Part shown: piece after piece, positions 44,280 through 53,264 of the stretch
Numbering within the stretch: the stretch's first letter is position 1
Layout: every line of letters begins with the position of its first letter
DNA from: Floridanema aerugineum
Lineage (GTDB): Bacteria; Cyanobacteriota; Cyanobacteriia; Cyanobacteriales; Aerosakkonemataceae
Assembly (NCBI RefSeq): GCF_041929345.1
Contig: NZ_JBHFNQ010000210.1
Span: forward strand, 90,621-154,620
Reading direction: 5' to 3'
DNA length: 64,000 bases
Notes under the pieces: model-generated
Databases searched by the model: none
What the model saw: the letters and a program-made list of their open reading frames with translations, nothing else
What the model was told of the DNA's origin: nothing
Translations under genes and position numbers: made by a program

Positions 44280-44295
44280 AACAATTCATCACAAT

Positions 44296-44898
44296 ATGAA
44301 GGAATTAGTCACTACTAACTATTCAGTATCAACTTTAGTTGCTGGAGTTGATGAGGTGGGAAGAGGCTGTTTGTTTGGCCCTGTGGTAGCAGCAGCAGTA
44401 ATCTTACCTGATGAAGCGCTCTTGGAATTGAAGCGTGCGAAGATTAAAGATAGTAAGCAGTTAACCAATGTTGGCAGAAGAAGATTTGATTTGATGATTC
44501 GCCAAGTGGCATTAGATTACCAAATTGGTTATTGTTCTGCTGCGGAAATTGACCGCATTAATATTTTCCAGGCTTCTTTGTTGGCAATGAGACGGGCTGT
44601 AACTAGATTGAAATTACGCCCTAGTCTTTGTTTGGTGGATGGTAAATGGGCAATTCCTGATTTGGAAATACCTCAGCAGTCAATTATTAAGGGTGATGAG
44701 CAGGTTTTAGCGATCGCAGCTGCCAGCATCTTAGCTAAAGTATGGCGCGATGAACTGATCCTCCGTTTAGCTAAAAAATACCCAGAATACGGTTTAGAAG
44801 CCAATAAAGGCTACGGTACAGCCCGCCATCTTCTAGCTTTAAAAGAATATGGCCCCTCCCGTCACCATCGCCGTTCTTTTCGTCCCTGTCGAGAGTAG
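44296..44898 (+). CDS. rnhB: Ribonuclease HII
   Basis: RNase HII removes ribonucleotides from DNA. The 200-residue length is typical. The catalytic acidic residues are in VAGVDEVGRGCLFGPVVAAA (Asp, Glu), the third Asp in SLCLVDGKW, and the last in KVWRDELI. Further motifs are IKDSKQLT, AAASILAKVWRD and YGLEANKGYGTARH. It follows rne on the same strand and is probably co-transcribed with it. Confidence 0.96.
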   Translation: MKELVTTNYSVSTLVAGVDEVGRGCLFGPVVAAAVILPDEALLELKRAKIKDSKQLTNVGRRRFDLMIRQVALDYQIGYCSAAEIDRINIFQASLLAMRRAVTRLKLRPSLCLVDGKWAIPDLEIPQQSIIKGDEQVLAIAAASILAKVWRDELILRLAKKYPEYGLEANKGYGTARHLLALKEYGPSRHHRRSFRPCRE

Positions 44899-44916
44899 GA
44901 TTCTCGGAGCAGGGGA

Positions 44917-44971
44917 GCAGGAGGGAAGAGGGAAATTTACCCTTTAACCTTTACCCCTCCTTCCCTTCTGC
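44917..44971. terminator. Putative bidirectional terminator between rnhB and the DUF1997 gene
   Basis: GCAGGAGGGAAG and CTTCCCTTCTGC form arms with one mismatch and a 31-nt loop, midway between convergent genes. Confidence 0.45.
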
Positions 44972-44989
44972 CCTGGAGCCTTTTGCCTT

Positions 44990-45565
44990 CTAATTTGCTG
45001 GCAAAACTCTCACTTCTCCAGAGATGTTTGCTTCGCTGCCTGTTTTCGCCCAGGTAGCGTAATCTAGCAGGAGTTGTTGCATTAAGCGGTGTTTGATTGT
45101 TAGTAGTACGCTTTTGAGTAATCCGTTACCAGTGGTTTCTAATATTGGTTTTGGAGTTAACCAAAAGGGAGGAGGTAATTCTACTTGAACTTGTAAATCT
45201 GCTTTGCCTTTGAGATATGTAGTGCCGTTAATTTGATAGGGAGAAAGTCGCCCTTTCAAATTTAAGGCAAAGCGTTGATTAATGTATTCTATACCTCGAA
45301 TTTGACAAGCCACTGATTCCAAATTAACAGTACCATCACTGTCTGCCCATACCCGCATATCTACTGTGGGCTGAATCATTAAAGTCATAAATGCCAGCGG
45401 ACGCATCTTTAGCCGAAAAATCTCTTCACTTAACTGTTCAATCCGATTTACATCAACTAAAGCCTGGACAAGACGTTTTGGTTGACGTAAATAGTGTTGA
45501 ATGGGTATTGGTTGCTGGGGAACAGCGATTTCAACTGACTGAGAGGCATCAAATCGGGTGTGCAT
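44990..45565 (-). CDS. DUF1997 domain protein
   Basis: The 191-residue product matches the DUF1997 family found in cyanobacteria and plastids. It has HYLRQPKRLVQALVDVNRIE, FRLKMRPLAFMTLMIQPTVD, NLKGRLSPYQINGTTYLKG and LPPPFWLTPKPILETTGNGL. The fold resembles lipid- or pigment-binding START-like domains. Function is not known. It is convergent with rnhB and divergent from pheA. Confidence 0.85.
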   Translation of the reverse strand: MHTRFDASQSVEIAVPQQPIPIQHYLRQPKRLVQALVDVNRIEQLSEEIFRLKMRPLAFMTLMIQPTVDMRVWADSDGTVNLESVACQIRGIEYINQRFALNLKGRLSPYQINGTTYLKGKADLQVQVELPPPFWLTPKPILETTGNGLLKSVLLTIKHRLMQQLLLDYATWAKTGSEANISGEVRVLPAN

Positions 45566-45828
45566 GAGAGGTTGGTAACAGAAGTTTACGCTGTACTACT
45601 ACTTACTTAATTGTACGTTACGGTTCTTAAAAGTTCCGTGCAATTACTTGTCACTAAAATTTGCATTTCGGCAATGAAATTTAGCTTCTCATAGTAAACT
45701 GTTGTGCGACTATGTATGTTTATCCTTACAAAACTTTACGAACTATTCCTCTCTAATTTGGCGTAAGCCAGAGGATACAATCTGTTTGAAATGCTGAGAA
45801 ACGTTACAAAACTGAGATTTACCGCTTT

Positions 45829-46725
45829 ATGAGTCTATCAATTGCACACTTGGGGCCAACTGGTACTTACGCAGAAGCAGCTGCTTTGACTTATTCTCAA
45901 TGGTTAACTCAAGAAACGGGTCAGCAATCAATTTTGTGTTCCTACCCTAGCATTGCCCAAACTCTAGAAGCTGTGGCGAATGGGCAGGCTTCTTTGGGTG
46001 TGGTTCCCATTGAAAATTCTCTTGAAGGTAGTGTCACAATGACAATGGATGCTTTGTGGCGATTCGATAATTTACAAATTCAACAGGCGTTAATTTTACC
46101 GATCGCTCATGCTTTAATATCTTGCGCGTCAGATTTGGCATTAATTCGAGCGATTTATTCTCATCCCCAAGCTTTAGCTCAATGTCAAGGTTGGATTGAT
46201 AAGTTTTTGCCTTTGGCGCAGTTAGTTCCTACTAATGCTACTACGGAAGCTTTACAACATTTAGAACAGGATAGAACAGCGGGTGCGATCGCTTCTCAAC
46301 GCGCCGCCCAACTTTACAATTTACCAATTCTGGCTTGTCCAATTAATGATTATCCAGATAATCATACCAGGTTTTTGGTAGTAAGTTTAAATCCTTCTTC
46401 TGGTGGTAGTCATACTTCTTTAGCTTTTAGTGTTCCAGCTAATATACCAGGGGCTTTAGCCAAACTTTTGCAGATCTTTGCTAGTCGTAATATTAATCTT
46501 AGCCGGATTGAATCTCGTCCGACTAAGCGATCGCTCGGTGAATACTTATTTTTTATTGATATTGAAGCTAATGCTAACGATCCAGCAATAAAATCTGCAA
46601 TAGCCGAATTAAAGCTGCATACGGAAACTTTAAAAATTTTTGGTAGTTATCCAGTTTTACCCATTAACTCGAAAAATCAGAACCCAACAGAAAAGGACAT
46701 TTTAGCTCAAGAAACTTTTGAATGA
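45829..46725 (+). CDS. pheA: Prephenate dehydratase
   Basis: This enzyme converts prephenate to phenylpyruvate for phenylalanine synthesis. The PDT domain (about 1-185) begins SIAHLGPTGTYAEAAALTYS and contains GVVPIENSLEGSV and the catalytic NHTRFLVV. The C-terminal ACT domain (about 195-275) has NIPGALAKLLQIFASRNINL and SRIESRPTKRSLGEYLFFID, the ESRP motif that binds phenylalanine for feedback inhibition. It is monofunctional, without chorismate mutase. The length is 298 residues. Confidence 0.96.
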   Translation: MSLSIAHLGPTGTYAEAAALTYSQWLTQETGQQSILCSYPSIAQTLEAVANGQASLGVVPIENSLEGSVTMTMDALWRFDNLQIQQALILPIAHALISCASDLALIRAIYSHPQALAQCQGWIDKFLPLAQLVPTNATTEALQHLEQDRTAGAIASQRAAQLYNLPILACPINDYPDNHTRFLVVSLNPSSGGSHTSLAFSVPANIPGALAKLLQIFASRNINLSRIESRPTKRSLGEYLFFIDIEANANDPAIKSAIAELKLHTETLKIFGSYPVLPINSKNQNPTEKDILAQETFE

Positions 46726-46779
46726 TCAACTCAGTCTTTCTCTCCATCTGAGAAAAGTTAGTGAGGTAAAATCAAACTA

Positions 46780-48183
46780 ATGTTAATTTTAGCTGCTCAA
46801 GGTATTCCCAATTTACCGGATTTAACCCAACCCAGTCAAATTATGCAATTTGGCGGAGAAATACTTCGGTTGTTTTTGATTTTAGTTGGGTTAGTTGGGG
46901 TGTTGGGAATGGCGATCGCTCTTTTAAGTTTTTCCCTCTTTTCTTTACGAAAAGACGCACCAGAACCGGGAATTTTTATTAGTGAATGGGTAGTCCGTTA
47001 TTCAGCATTATTGCGTGGTTTACAACACACCGCTTTAGTTTTAATTCTGGTAATAATAGGCTTCTTTCTTTGTACAACTTTAGCGAATCGTTATCATTTT
47101 TGGGAACAAGCCAGAGTAACTCAAGTAGCAGCAAGTGTAGCTGGAGATAGATTAGAACAAATTGCACCCCAAGTACGTTACACAATTCAAGAACCATTAA
47201 GTTACAACACGCAAATTGGAAACAGAATAGTTAAAGTGCAGGAAAAAAGAACTGTAAACCGTTTAATAGCAATTAATGGTTCCCAAGTTCAAGTTAATAT
47301 TATGCAAGCTTCCGATCCACAAAAGAGCGATCGCAACGTTTATTTAGTAGACTTTGCCGCCGAATATCAGTTAATAAATCGTCTCAAAGATACAGAAACT
47401 TTTTTCTTGGAAGTACCACCACCTAACGGCTATTCTTTACTGCAAAACTTTAAAGTAGAACAAAACGGAACTCGATTAGAACCAAATAATCCAGGCGAAT
47501 ATACATTTCCCTTTCGCTTACCACCAAACACAGAAACTCGCTTTCGTGTCACCTACCAAGCCCAAGGAGGCCCTCGTTGGGTTTATAATGCCAATGGGCA
47601 ATTACTTTCTAATTTTCGACTTTCTGTATTAGCCAACTTTCCTAATGCAGATTTTGCCAGTGGTGTTGTTCCTACCGAAGCAAAAGCAGAGGGAAAAGGT
47701 ACTCGTTTTACTTGGGTTTTTGACGACAATGTTTCTGTTCTCAATCCCTTTGGGGTATTTACAGCAACCGGAACAATTCGCAATACAGGAATTCTTCCTC
47801 GCTTATTATTATTAGCCCCTGCAATCTTTCTCTGGTGGTTATTATTATTGTATTTTTCAATATCTTTGAAACTAAAAGATGTAGCAATAACGGGGGGAAT
47901 TTTCTTTGCTACGATTTTGGCTATAACTTATCTGAGTCGAATTATAAATCCGCAGCTAGCTTGGGCGATCGCATCTCTCGTCCTCTTAACTCTAGCCTGG
48001 GGACTAGGAAGGAATCTAAGGGCATCTCTAGCAGCTTTCATCTGTACTATTGCTGGGGCAGTTTTACCAATTTTAGGCTTATTAGTACCTTATAGCGGTT
48101 TAACCCTTAGCATCGCCGGATTGCTTTCCGCGATTTGGTTAGCCGTTCTAAATTGGTATGGTTGGTATCCGCGACAGCAATAA
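46780..48183 (+). CDS. Conserved membrane protein of unknown function
   Basis: The 467-residue protein is not recognised. Two N-terminal spans (about 25-55 and 80-100) are followed by a large extracytoplasmic beta-rich domain (about 105-330, with FRLPPNTETRFRVTYQAQGG and FTWVFDDNVSVLNPFGVFTA). Five to six closely packed C-terminal spans (about 340-460) end in a short WYGWYPRQQ tail. The arrangement recalls CreD-like inner-membrane proteins, but I see no decisive motif. The start lies 54 bp after pheA on the same strand, so co-transcription is likely. Confidence 0.75.
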   Translation: MLILAAQGIPNLPDLTQPSQIMQFGGEILRLFLILVGLVGVLGMAIALLSFSLFSLRKDAPEPGIFISEWVVRYSALLRGLQHTALVLILVIIGFFLCTTLANRYHFWEQARVTQVAASVAGDRLEQIAPQVRYTIQEPLSYNTQIGNRIVKVQEKRTVNRLIAINGSQVQVNIMQASDPQKSDRNVYLVDFAAEYQLINRLKDTETFFLEVPPPNGYSLLQNFKVEQNGTRLEPNNPGEYTFPFRLPPNTETRFRVTYQAQGGPRWVYNANGQLLSNFRLSVLANFPNADFASGVVPTEAKAEGKGTRFTWVFDDNVSVLNPFGVFTATGTIRNTGILPRLLLLAPAIFLWWLLLLYFSISLKLKDVAITGGIFFATILAITYLSRIINPQLAWAIASLVLLTLAWGLGRNLRASLAAFICTIAGAVLPILGLLVPYSGLTLSIAGLLSAIWLAVLNWYGWYPRQQ

Positions 48184-48192
48184 ATAGTGACG

Positions 48193-48256
48193 GTAGGGAT
48201 ACGGCATCATTAATATTTGCAACTCCTGCGTTATCTTTTGAATGCCGTGTCCCTAC
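48193..48256. repeat. MITE-like inverted repeat GTAGGGAYACGGCAT
   Basis: GTAGGGATACGGCAT and ATGCCGTGTCCCTAC are 15-bp ends with one mismatch, spanning 64 bp, just after the membrane protein gene. Confidence 0.75.
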
Positions 48257-48387
48257 AATTTCCCGCAAAAAGGCAAGGTTTTTGCACTAAAAGATTGTGA
48301 TAACCTTGCATTTATTGTGGGCAAAAAATGGGTAAAACCTTTGCATATCTTACTTTTACCTTTTTGAAGCAAGCCCTAAATAAATTA

Positions 48388-48440
48388 AGTACGTTGTTGC
48401 GCTTCAGCGGCAGACTAGCGCTGAAGCGCAACAACGTACT
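48388..48440. repeat. Long hairpin GTACGTTGTTGCGCTTCAGC
   Basis: Perfect arms of 22 bp (48388-48409 and 48419-48440) enclose a 9-nt loop between convergent genes. It could stop transcription from both sides. Confidence 0.85.
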
Positions 48441-48449
48441 TTACGTCAA

Positions 48450-49097
48450 TCATTCTTTTAGAGTATCTTTAAGTACAGTCCTCGCAGCCAGATGATTGCG
48501 AGTAGAAGTGAGAATTTCTGCTTCCCTTTCCAACCGAGAGACAGTATCATCCATTTCTAACAACGTCTGTTGTTCTGCTGGTACACCGTAGAGGTTACTA
48601 GCAACCCAATAAGACAACTCTCTCGGTAGAGAGGGAATATCATCGGGTAATTCAATATTTTGTTCTGTAAGCTTGGCGGAAAGGCGCACTACATCGCGCA
48701 GTAATTGTTCTACATTTGCTGCTAAAGAGTTCAATTCCCTCTGGGGTGGTTGATCTTCAATCCATTCTACCAACCCAACTCGGTAAGGCTTTTCGCGCAC
48801 GTATTCCAAAACTCGAAAACGTTGCTGCCCTAGAGTGAGTATTTTCATGCGGTCATCGGGTAATCTTTGGAAGCGGACGATTTCCGCACAGCAACCTACT
48901 GATGCTGGTTTACCGGATGGTTCCATTAGTAGTACCCCAAAACGGCGATCGCTTTCCAGAATCGTATTCATCATGATTCGGTAGCGAAATTCAAAAATGT
49001 GCAGCGGTAGGGGTCTACCGGGAAACAAAACTACTTCTGGTAGTGGGAATAAAGGAAGCTCTCGAACCGCTATCGAGGATGACGGTGGCATAGTCAC
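48450..49097 (-). CDS. LON peptidase substrate-binding domain protein
   Basis: The 215-residue protein consists of a Lon N-terminal-like domain (PF02190 type) without ATPase or protease parts. Motifs are ELPLFPLPEVVLFPGRPLPL, HIFEFRYRIMM, FGVLLMEP and GCCAEIVRFQRLPDDRMKIL. A helical C-terminus follows. Such proteins are widespread in cyanobacteria and of unknown function. It follows rpsJ on the same strand, with a hairpin between. Confidence 0.92.
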   Translation of the reverse strand: MTMPPSSSIAVRELPLFPLPEVVLFPGRPLPLHIFEFRYRIMMNTILESDRRFGVLLMEPSGKPASVGCCAEIVRFQRLPDDRMKILTLGQQRFRVLEYVREKPYRVGLVEWIEDQPPQRELNSLAANVEQLLRDVVRLSAKLTEQNIELPDDIPSLPRELSYWVASNLYGVPAEQQTLLEMDDTVSRLEREAEILTSTRNHLAARTVLKDTLKE

Positions 49098-49159
49098 AGA
49101 GGGTAATGGCGTTTCTTTATTTACTTTAGCTGATCTCTACCCAAAACAGAAATAAAGTC

Positions 49160-49187
49160 AGCCTTTTAGAATCATTTCTAAAAGGCT
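49160..49187 (-). terminator. Hairpin after rpsJ
   Basis: AGCCTTTTAGA and TCTAAAAGGCT are perfect 11-bp arms with a 6-nt loop, followed on the minus strand by GACTTTATTTC. It probably ends the str operon transcript. Confidence 0.6.
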
Positions 49188-49218
49188 ATCTCAAGTTTTT
49201 AACCCAGAAAGAAACTGA

Positions 49219-49536
49219 TTACAGTTTGACTTCAATATCTACACCCGCAGGCAAATCAAGTTTCATCAAAGCATCAATAGTCTTAGAGGAAGGCTGATAG
49301 ATATCAATAATGCGGCGATGAGTCCGAGTTTCAAAATGTTCTCTAGAATCTTTATCTACGTGAGGAGAACGCAAAACGCAGTAAATTTTCTTGCGTGTAG
49401 GTAGGGGAATAGGGCCAATAGCTGTAGCTTGTGTCCGATTTGCGGTGTCTACAATCTTTTCACAAGAGGTGTCAAGTAGACGACGGTCAAATGCTTTCAA
49501 ACGAATCCGAATTTTTTGCTGCTGAATGGTTGCCAT
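49219..49536 (-). CDS. rpsJ: 30S ribosomal protein S10
   Basis: S10 is part of the 30S head. The 105-residue product has KIRIRLKAFDRRLLDTSCEK, IGPIPLPTRKKIYCVLRSPH and the RTHRRIIDIYQPSSKTIDAL block. It follows tuf, the usual cyanobacterial str-operon order (rpsL-rpsG-fusA-tuf-rpsJ). Confidence 0.98.
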   Translation of the reverse strand: MATIQQQKIRIRLKAFDRRLLDTSCEKIVDTANRTQATAIGPIPLPTRKKIYCVLRSPHVDKDSREHFETRTHRRIIDIYQPSSKTIDALMKLDLPAGVDIEVKL

Positions 49537-49608
49537 TTTTTTAGTTTTCTAGGTTCTAAAGTAATTGTTATGTTTTCAGTTAGACAGTTTTAGCAGGATG
49601 ATGAAGGA

Positions 49609-49647
49609 GCAGAAAAGTATTTTACCAAACTGGTAATACTTTTCTGC
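49609..49647. other. Hairpin in the tuf-rpsJ spacer
   Basis: GCAGAAAAGTATT and AATACTTTTCTGC are perfect 13-bp arms. The loop can extend the stem by TTACC/GGTAA. No T-run follows on the minus strand, so a processing site or attenuator is more likely than a full terminator. Confidence 0.65.
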
Positions 49648-49671
49648 CCCTTAAGTAGTGCCAGAGAGTGA

Positions 49672-50901
49672 CTACTTCAGAATCTTGGAAACAACGCCTG
49701 CACCGATGGTACGACCACCTTCACGGATCGCAAAGCGCATACCTTGTTCGATCGCGATCGGGTTAATCAACTCAACGGTCATTTTCACGCGGTCTCCTGG
49801 CATTACCATTTCTGCGGCACTACCATCATCTGCGGTAAAAGCTGCAATAGTTCCAGTTACGTCAGTTGTCCGTACATAGAACTGAGGACGGTAGCCAGGG
49901 AAGAAAGGAGTTTTCCGACCTCCTTCTTTTTCGGTCAGCACGTACACTTCACCTTCAAATTTAGTGTGAGGTGTAATTGAACCTGGTTTAGCGATTACCA
50001 TACCGCGTTCAATGTCGGTCTTTTGGATACCGCGAAGCAGTAGACCCGCGTTATCACCAGCCATACCTTCGTCAAGACTCTTCTTGAACATTTCAATCCC
50101 GGTAACAGTGGTGTTGCGGGTATCTCTGATACCTACTAATTCTACTGTATCGCCCACTTTGACCTTACCGCGCTCAATCCGACCTGTAGCAACCGTACCA
50201 CGACCTGTGATCGAGAATACGTCTTCTACTGCCATCAGGAACGGCTTGTCAACATCCCTTTCGGGAGTCGGAATGTAATCATCTACCGCATCCATGAGTT
50301 CGTAGATTTTATCTACCCACTCATTCTCACCCTTTTGAGTTTTTGGGTTTGCAGTCATTGCTTCCAGAGCCTTCAGACCTGAGCCACGAATGATCGGCAG
50401 CTCGTCGCCATCAAACTCGTATTCACTCAAAAGTTCGCGCAACTCTAATTCTACGAGTTCGAGGAGTTCCTCATCGTCTACCATGTCAACTTTGTTCAAG
50501 AAGATGACTAGACGGGGTACTCCCACCTGACGTGCTAATAGAATATGCTCCTTAGTTTGGGGCATAGCGCCGTCGGTTGCTGCCACTACGAGAATAGCGC
50601 CATCCATTTGGGCTGCACCAGTGATCATGTTTTTCACATAGTCAGCGTGTCCGGGACAGTCTACGTGCGCGTAGTGACGGTTTTCGGTTTCGTACTCAAC
50701 GTGGGCGGTATTGATTGTGATTCCCCGTGCTTTTTCTTCGGGTGCCGCATCAATTTGGTCATAAGCCTTAGCTACTGCCTTACCCAAAGCAGCTAAGGTC
50801 ATGGTGATAGCTGCGGTTAAGGTAGTCTTGCCGTGGTCAACGTGACCGATCGTACCGATGTTAACGTGGGGTTTAGTCCTTTCAAACTTTGCGCGTGCCA
50901 T
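49672..50901 (-). CDS. tuf: Translation elongation factor Tu
   Basis: EF-Tu brings aminoacyl-tRNA to the ribosome. The 409-residue length is the cyanobacterial/plastid norm. GTPase motifs are GHVDHGKTTL, the switch-I region GITINTAHVEYE, DCPGHADYVKNMI and NKVDMVDDEELL. Domains 2 and 3 follow (GRGTVATGRIERG, RPQFYVRTTDVTG). The start ATG gives MARAKFERTKPHVNIGTIGH. The upstream spacer is filled by TTTTGAG and CATAACT heptads and lacks a clear Shine-Dalgarno. Confidence 0.99.
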   Translation of the reverse strand: MARAKFERTKPHVNIGTIGHVDHGKTTLTAAITMTLAALGKAVAKAYDQIDAAPEEKARGITINTAHVEYETENRHYAHVDCPGHADYVKNMITGAAQMDGAILVVAATDGAMPQTKEHILLARQVGVPRLVIFLNKVDMVDDEELLELVELELRELLSEYEFDGDELPIIRGSGLKALEAMTANPKTQKGENEWVDKIYELMDAVDDYIPTPERDVDKPFLMAVEDVFSITGRGTVATGRIERGKVKVGDTVELVGIRDTRNTTVTGIEMFKKSLDEGMAGDNAGLLLRGIQKTDIERGMVIAKPGSITPHTKFEGEVYVLTEKEGGRKTPFFPGYRPQFYVRTTDVTGTIAAFTADDGSAAEMVMPGDRVKMTVELINPIAIEQGMRFAIREGGRTIGAGVVSKILK

Positions 50902-50904
50902 AAG

Positions 50905-51020
50905 AATAGTTTTGAGTTTTGAATTTTGAGTTTTGAGTTAACTAGAGTTTTGAGAAGAGTTATGAGTTTTGAGTGTTGAGCAAATTTCAACTCATAACTC
51001 ATAACTCATAACTCATAACT
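50905..51020. repeat. TTTTGAG and CATAACT heptad arrays, fusA-tuf spacer
   Basis: TTTTGAG units (50908-50975) and four or five CATAACT units (about 50990-51020) fill the spacer. GAGTTATGAGTT (50957-50968) and AACTCATAACTC (50989-51000) can pair. Confidence 0.9.
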
Positions 51021-51023
51021 CGT

Positions 51024-53102
51024 CTAAGCGTTCCCTTTGCTCTTGGCGATGATAGCTTCAGCCACGTTGCGCGGCACTTCTTCGTAGTGGCTAAATTCCA
51101 TCGAGAATATGCCCCGACCTTGAGTTCTAGACCGGATATCCGTGGCGTAGCCAAACATTTCTGCCAATGGCACCTTAGCGGTGACTTTGGCAAGTCCCTG
51201 TTCCGATCCCATCCCTTCGATTTGACCGCGACGGGAATTGAGGTCTCCCATTACATCTCCCAAAAAGTTTTCGGGAACTTCAACCTCAACTTTCATCATA
51301 GGCTCCAAAAGCACTGGTTTAGCTTTCGCTACAGCTGCTTTTAGTGCCATTGAACCTGCGATTTTGAAGGCCATTTCATTCGAGTCTACGTCGTGGTAAG
51401 ACCCATCAACCAAAGTCGCTTTCACGTCGATGAGCGGATATCCAGCTAATACGCCAGATTCACAGGTTTCTTTCATCCCTTGCTCTGCTGGGCCGATGTA
51501 CTCTTTCGGTACTACACCGCCCACAATCTTTGATACAAATTCAAAGCCGCTACCGGGATCTCCTGGTTCCAGGTCGATGACTACGTGACCATACTGACCT
51601 TTCCCACCACTTTGACGGATAAATTTGCCTTCCACTCTGTTGACAGCTGCGCGAATCGTTTCTCGGTAAGCTACTTGGGGTGCGCCCACATTCGCTTCTA
51701 CCTTGAATTCGCGTAACATCCGATCGACGAGAATTTCCAAGTGTAGTTCACCCATCCCCGCGATTACGGTTTGGTTAGTTTCTTGGTCAATCCGCACCCG
51801 GAATGTTGGGTCTTCCTCTGACAAGGATTGCAGAGCTTTGGAGAGTTTCTCCATGTCCTGTTTGGTTTTTGGTTCCACCGCCACCGAGATTACAGGCTCA
51901 GGAATGAACAGGGATTCTAGAATAACTGGAGAACCTTCTTCGCAGATTGTATCGCCTGTAAAGGTATCTTTTAGACCTAGAACTGCGCCCAAATCACCTG
52001 CCCGCATTTCATCTACTTCAATGCGTTCATCTGCTTTGAGAATAATCAGGCGAGATACGCGCTCTTTCTTCCCTTTAGTGGAGTTGTAGACGTAGCTGCC
52101 TTTTTTCAGAACGCCTGAGTAGACGCGAATGAAGGTGAGACGACCATAAGGGTCTGCCATGATTTTAAAGGCCAAAGCAGACAATGGCTCTTCGTCAGAG
52201 GCACGTCTTTCGGTTTCGCTACCATCTGGCAGTTGCCCTTTAATCGCTGGAATATCCAGTGGGGAAGGCAGGTAATCAACTACTGCATCTAACAATGGTT
52301 GAACACCTTTGTTTTTGAAGGCCGAACCGCAAAGCATGGGTACGATCGTGCCCTCAATAGTGCCTTTTCTCAGCCCTTGGCGGATTTCCTGTTCGGTTAA
52401 TTCTTCACCTTCAAAATACTTCTCCATCAGAGCATCATCGGTTTCAGCTACTGCTTCTACCAACTTCTGACGAAACTCTTGTGCTTTGTCTTGGAGATCG
52501 GCAGGAATTTCTTCTTCGGCGATTTCTTTACCTTGATCGTCTTTGTAAATCAAGGCTTTCATCTTCACCAGGTCAATGAGTCCTCTGAAGTCGCTTTCAC
52601 TACCAATGGGCAATTGAATGGGAACGGCATTTGCCCTCATGCGATCGCGTATTTGATTGTATACCTTATAGAAGTCTGCCCCAGTCCGATCCATTTTATT
52701 GACAAAGGCAAACCGCGGCACTCTGTACCTGTCTGCCTGCCGCCATACGGTTTCAGATTGAGGCTGTACGCCTCCCACCGAGCAAAATACTGCGATCACT
52801 CCATCCAAAACTCTCATGGAGCGTTCCACTTCAATGGTGAAATCTACGTGACCCGGTGTGTCGATAATATTGATTTTGTGGTCTTTCCAGCTAGTGCTGA
52901 TAGCGGCAGCAGTAATGGTGATTCCTCGCTCCCGCTCTTGCTCCATCCAGTCTGTTACCGTTGTTCCTTCATGGACTTCGCCAATCTTGTGAACGATCCC
53001 GGAATAAAACAGGATTCTTTCTGTAGTTGTTGTCTTGCCCGCATCAATGTGGGCTGCAATACCAATATTGCGTGTTTTTTCAAGCGGGATGGTACGTGCC
53101 AC
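51024..53102 (-). CDS. fusA: Translation elongation factor G
   Basis: EF-G drives translocation. I choose the GTG at 53102 because an AAGGAGGT ribosome-binding site lies 5 nt upstream and MARTIPLEKTRNIGIAAHID is the family start. The frame stays open for 54 more codons upstream, but that part is not EF-G-like. The resulting 692 residues are of standard length. GTPase motifs are AHIDAGKTTTTERIL, DTPGHVDFTIEVERSM and FVNKMDRTGAD, and the later domains include GELHLEILVDRMLREF. Confidence 0.98.
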   Translation of the reverse strand: MARTIPLEKTRNIGIAAHIDAGKTTTTERILFYSGIVHKIGEVHEGTTVTDWMEQERERGITITAAAISTSWKDHKINIIDTPGHVDFTIEVERSMRVLDGVIAVFCSVGGVQPQSETVWRQADRYRVPRFAFVNKMDRTGADFYKVYNQIRDRMRANAVPIQLPIGSESDFRGLIDLVKMKALIYKDDQGKEIAEEEIPADLQDKAQEFRQKLVEAVAETDDALMEKYFEGEELTEQEIRQGLRKGTIEGTIVPMLCGSAFKNKGVQPLLDAVVDYLPSPLDIPAIKGQLPDGSETERRASDEEPLSALAFKIMADPYGRLTFIRVYSGVLKKGSYVYNSTKGKKERVSRLIILKADERIEVDEMRAGDLGAVLGLKDTFTGDTICEEGSPVILESLFIPEPVISVAVEPKTKQDMEKLSKALQSLSEEDPTFRVRIDQETNQTVIAGMGELHLEILVDRMLREFKVEANVGAPQVAYRETIRAAVNRVEGKFIRQSGGKGQYGHVVIDLEPGDPGSGFEFVSKIVGGVVPKEYIGPAEQGMKETCESGVLAGYPLIDVKATLVDGSYHDVDSNEMAFKIAGSMALKAAVAKAKPVLLEPMMKVEVEVPENFLGDVMGDLNSRRGQIEGMGSEQGLAKVTAKVPLAEMFGYATDIRSRTQGRGIFSMEFSHYEEVPRNVAEAIIAKSKGNA

Positions 53103-53194
53103 GGCTACCTCCTTGGTTATTGCCGTAGATAAACTTTCTTTACTCTCTGTTAAGATTCTATACTTTTTTGTGGCGAAGCCACCGATTTTCGATT

Positions 53195-53264
53195 GTAGGG
53201 GCGGGTGAGAGCCAACATAATTGTCTTTACGTGGCAAAGGTTGCCTTAACTTACCCGCCAACAC
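53195..53264. repeat. Dispersed element GTAGGGGCGGGT...CCCGCCAACAC, copy 2
   Basis: It shares the same 17-bp left and 11-bp right ends as 611-680. It fills most of the rpsG-fusA spacer and its last base abuts the rpsG stop codon. Confidence 0.65.

Noticed and set aside
53103..53264. N-terminal extension of fusA by 54 residues
   Set aside because: The extra sequence is not EF-G-like and overlaps a dispersed repeat. A strong AAGGAGGT site precedes the GTG at 53102, giving the normal length.
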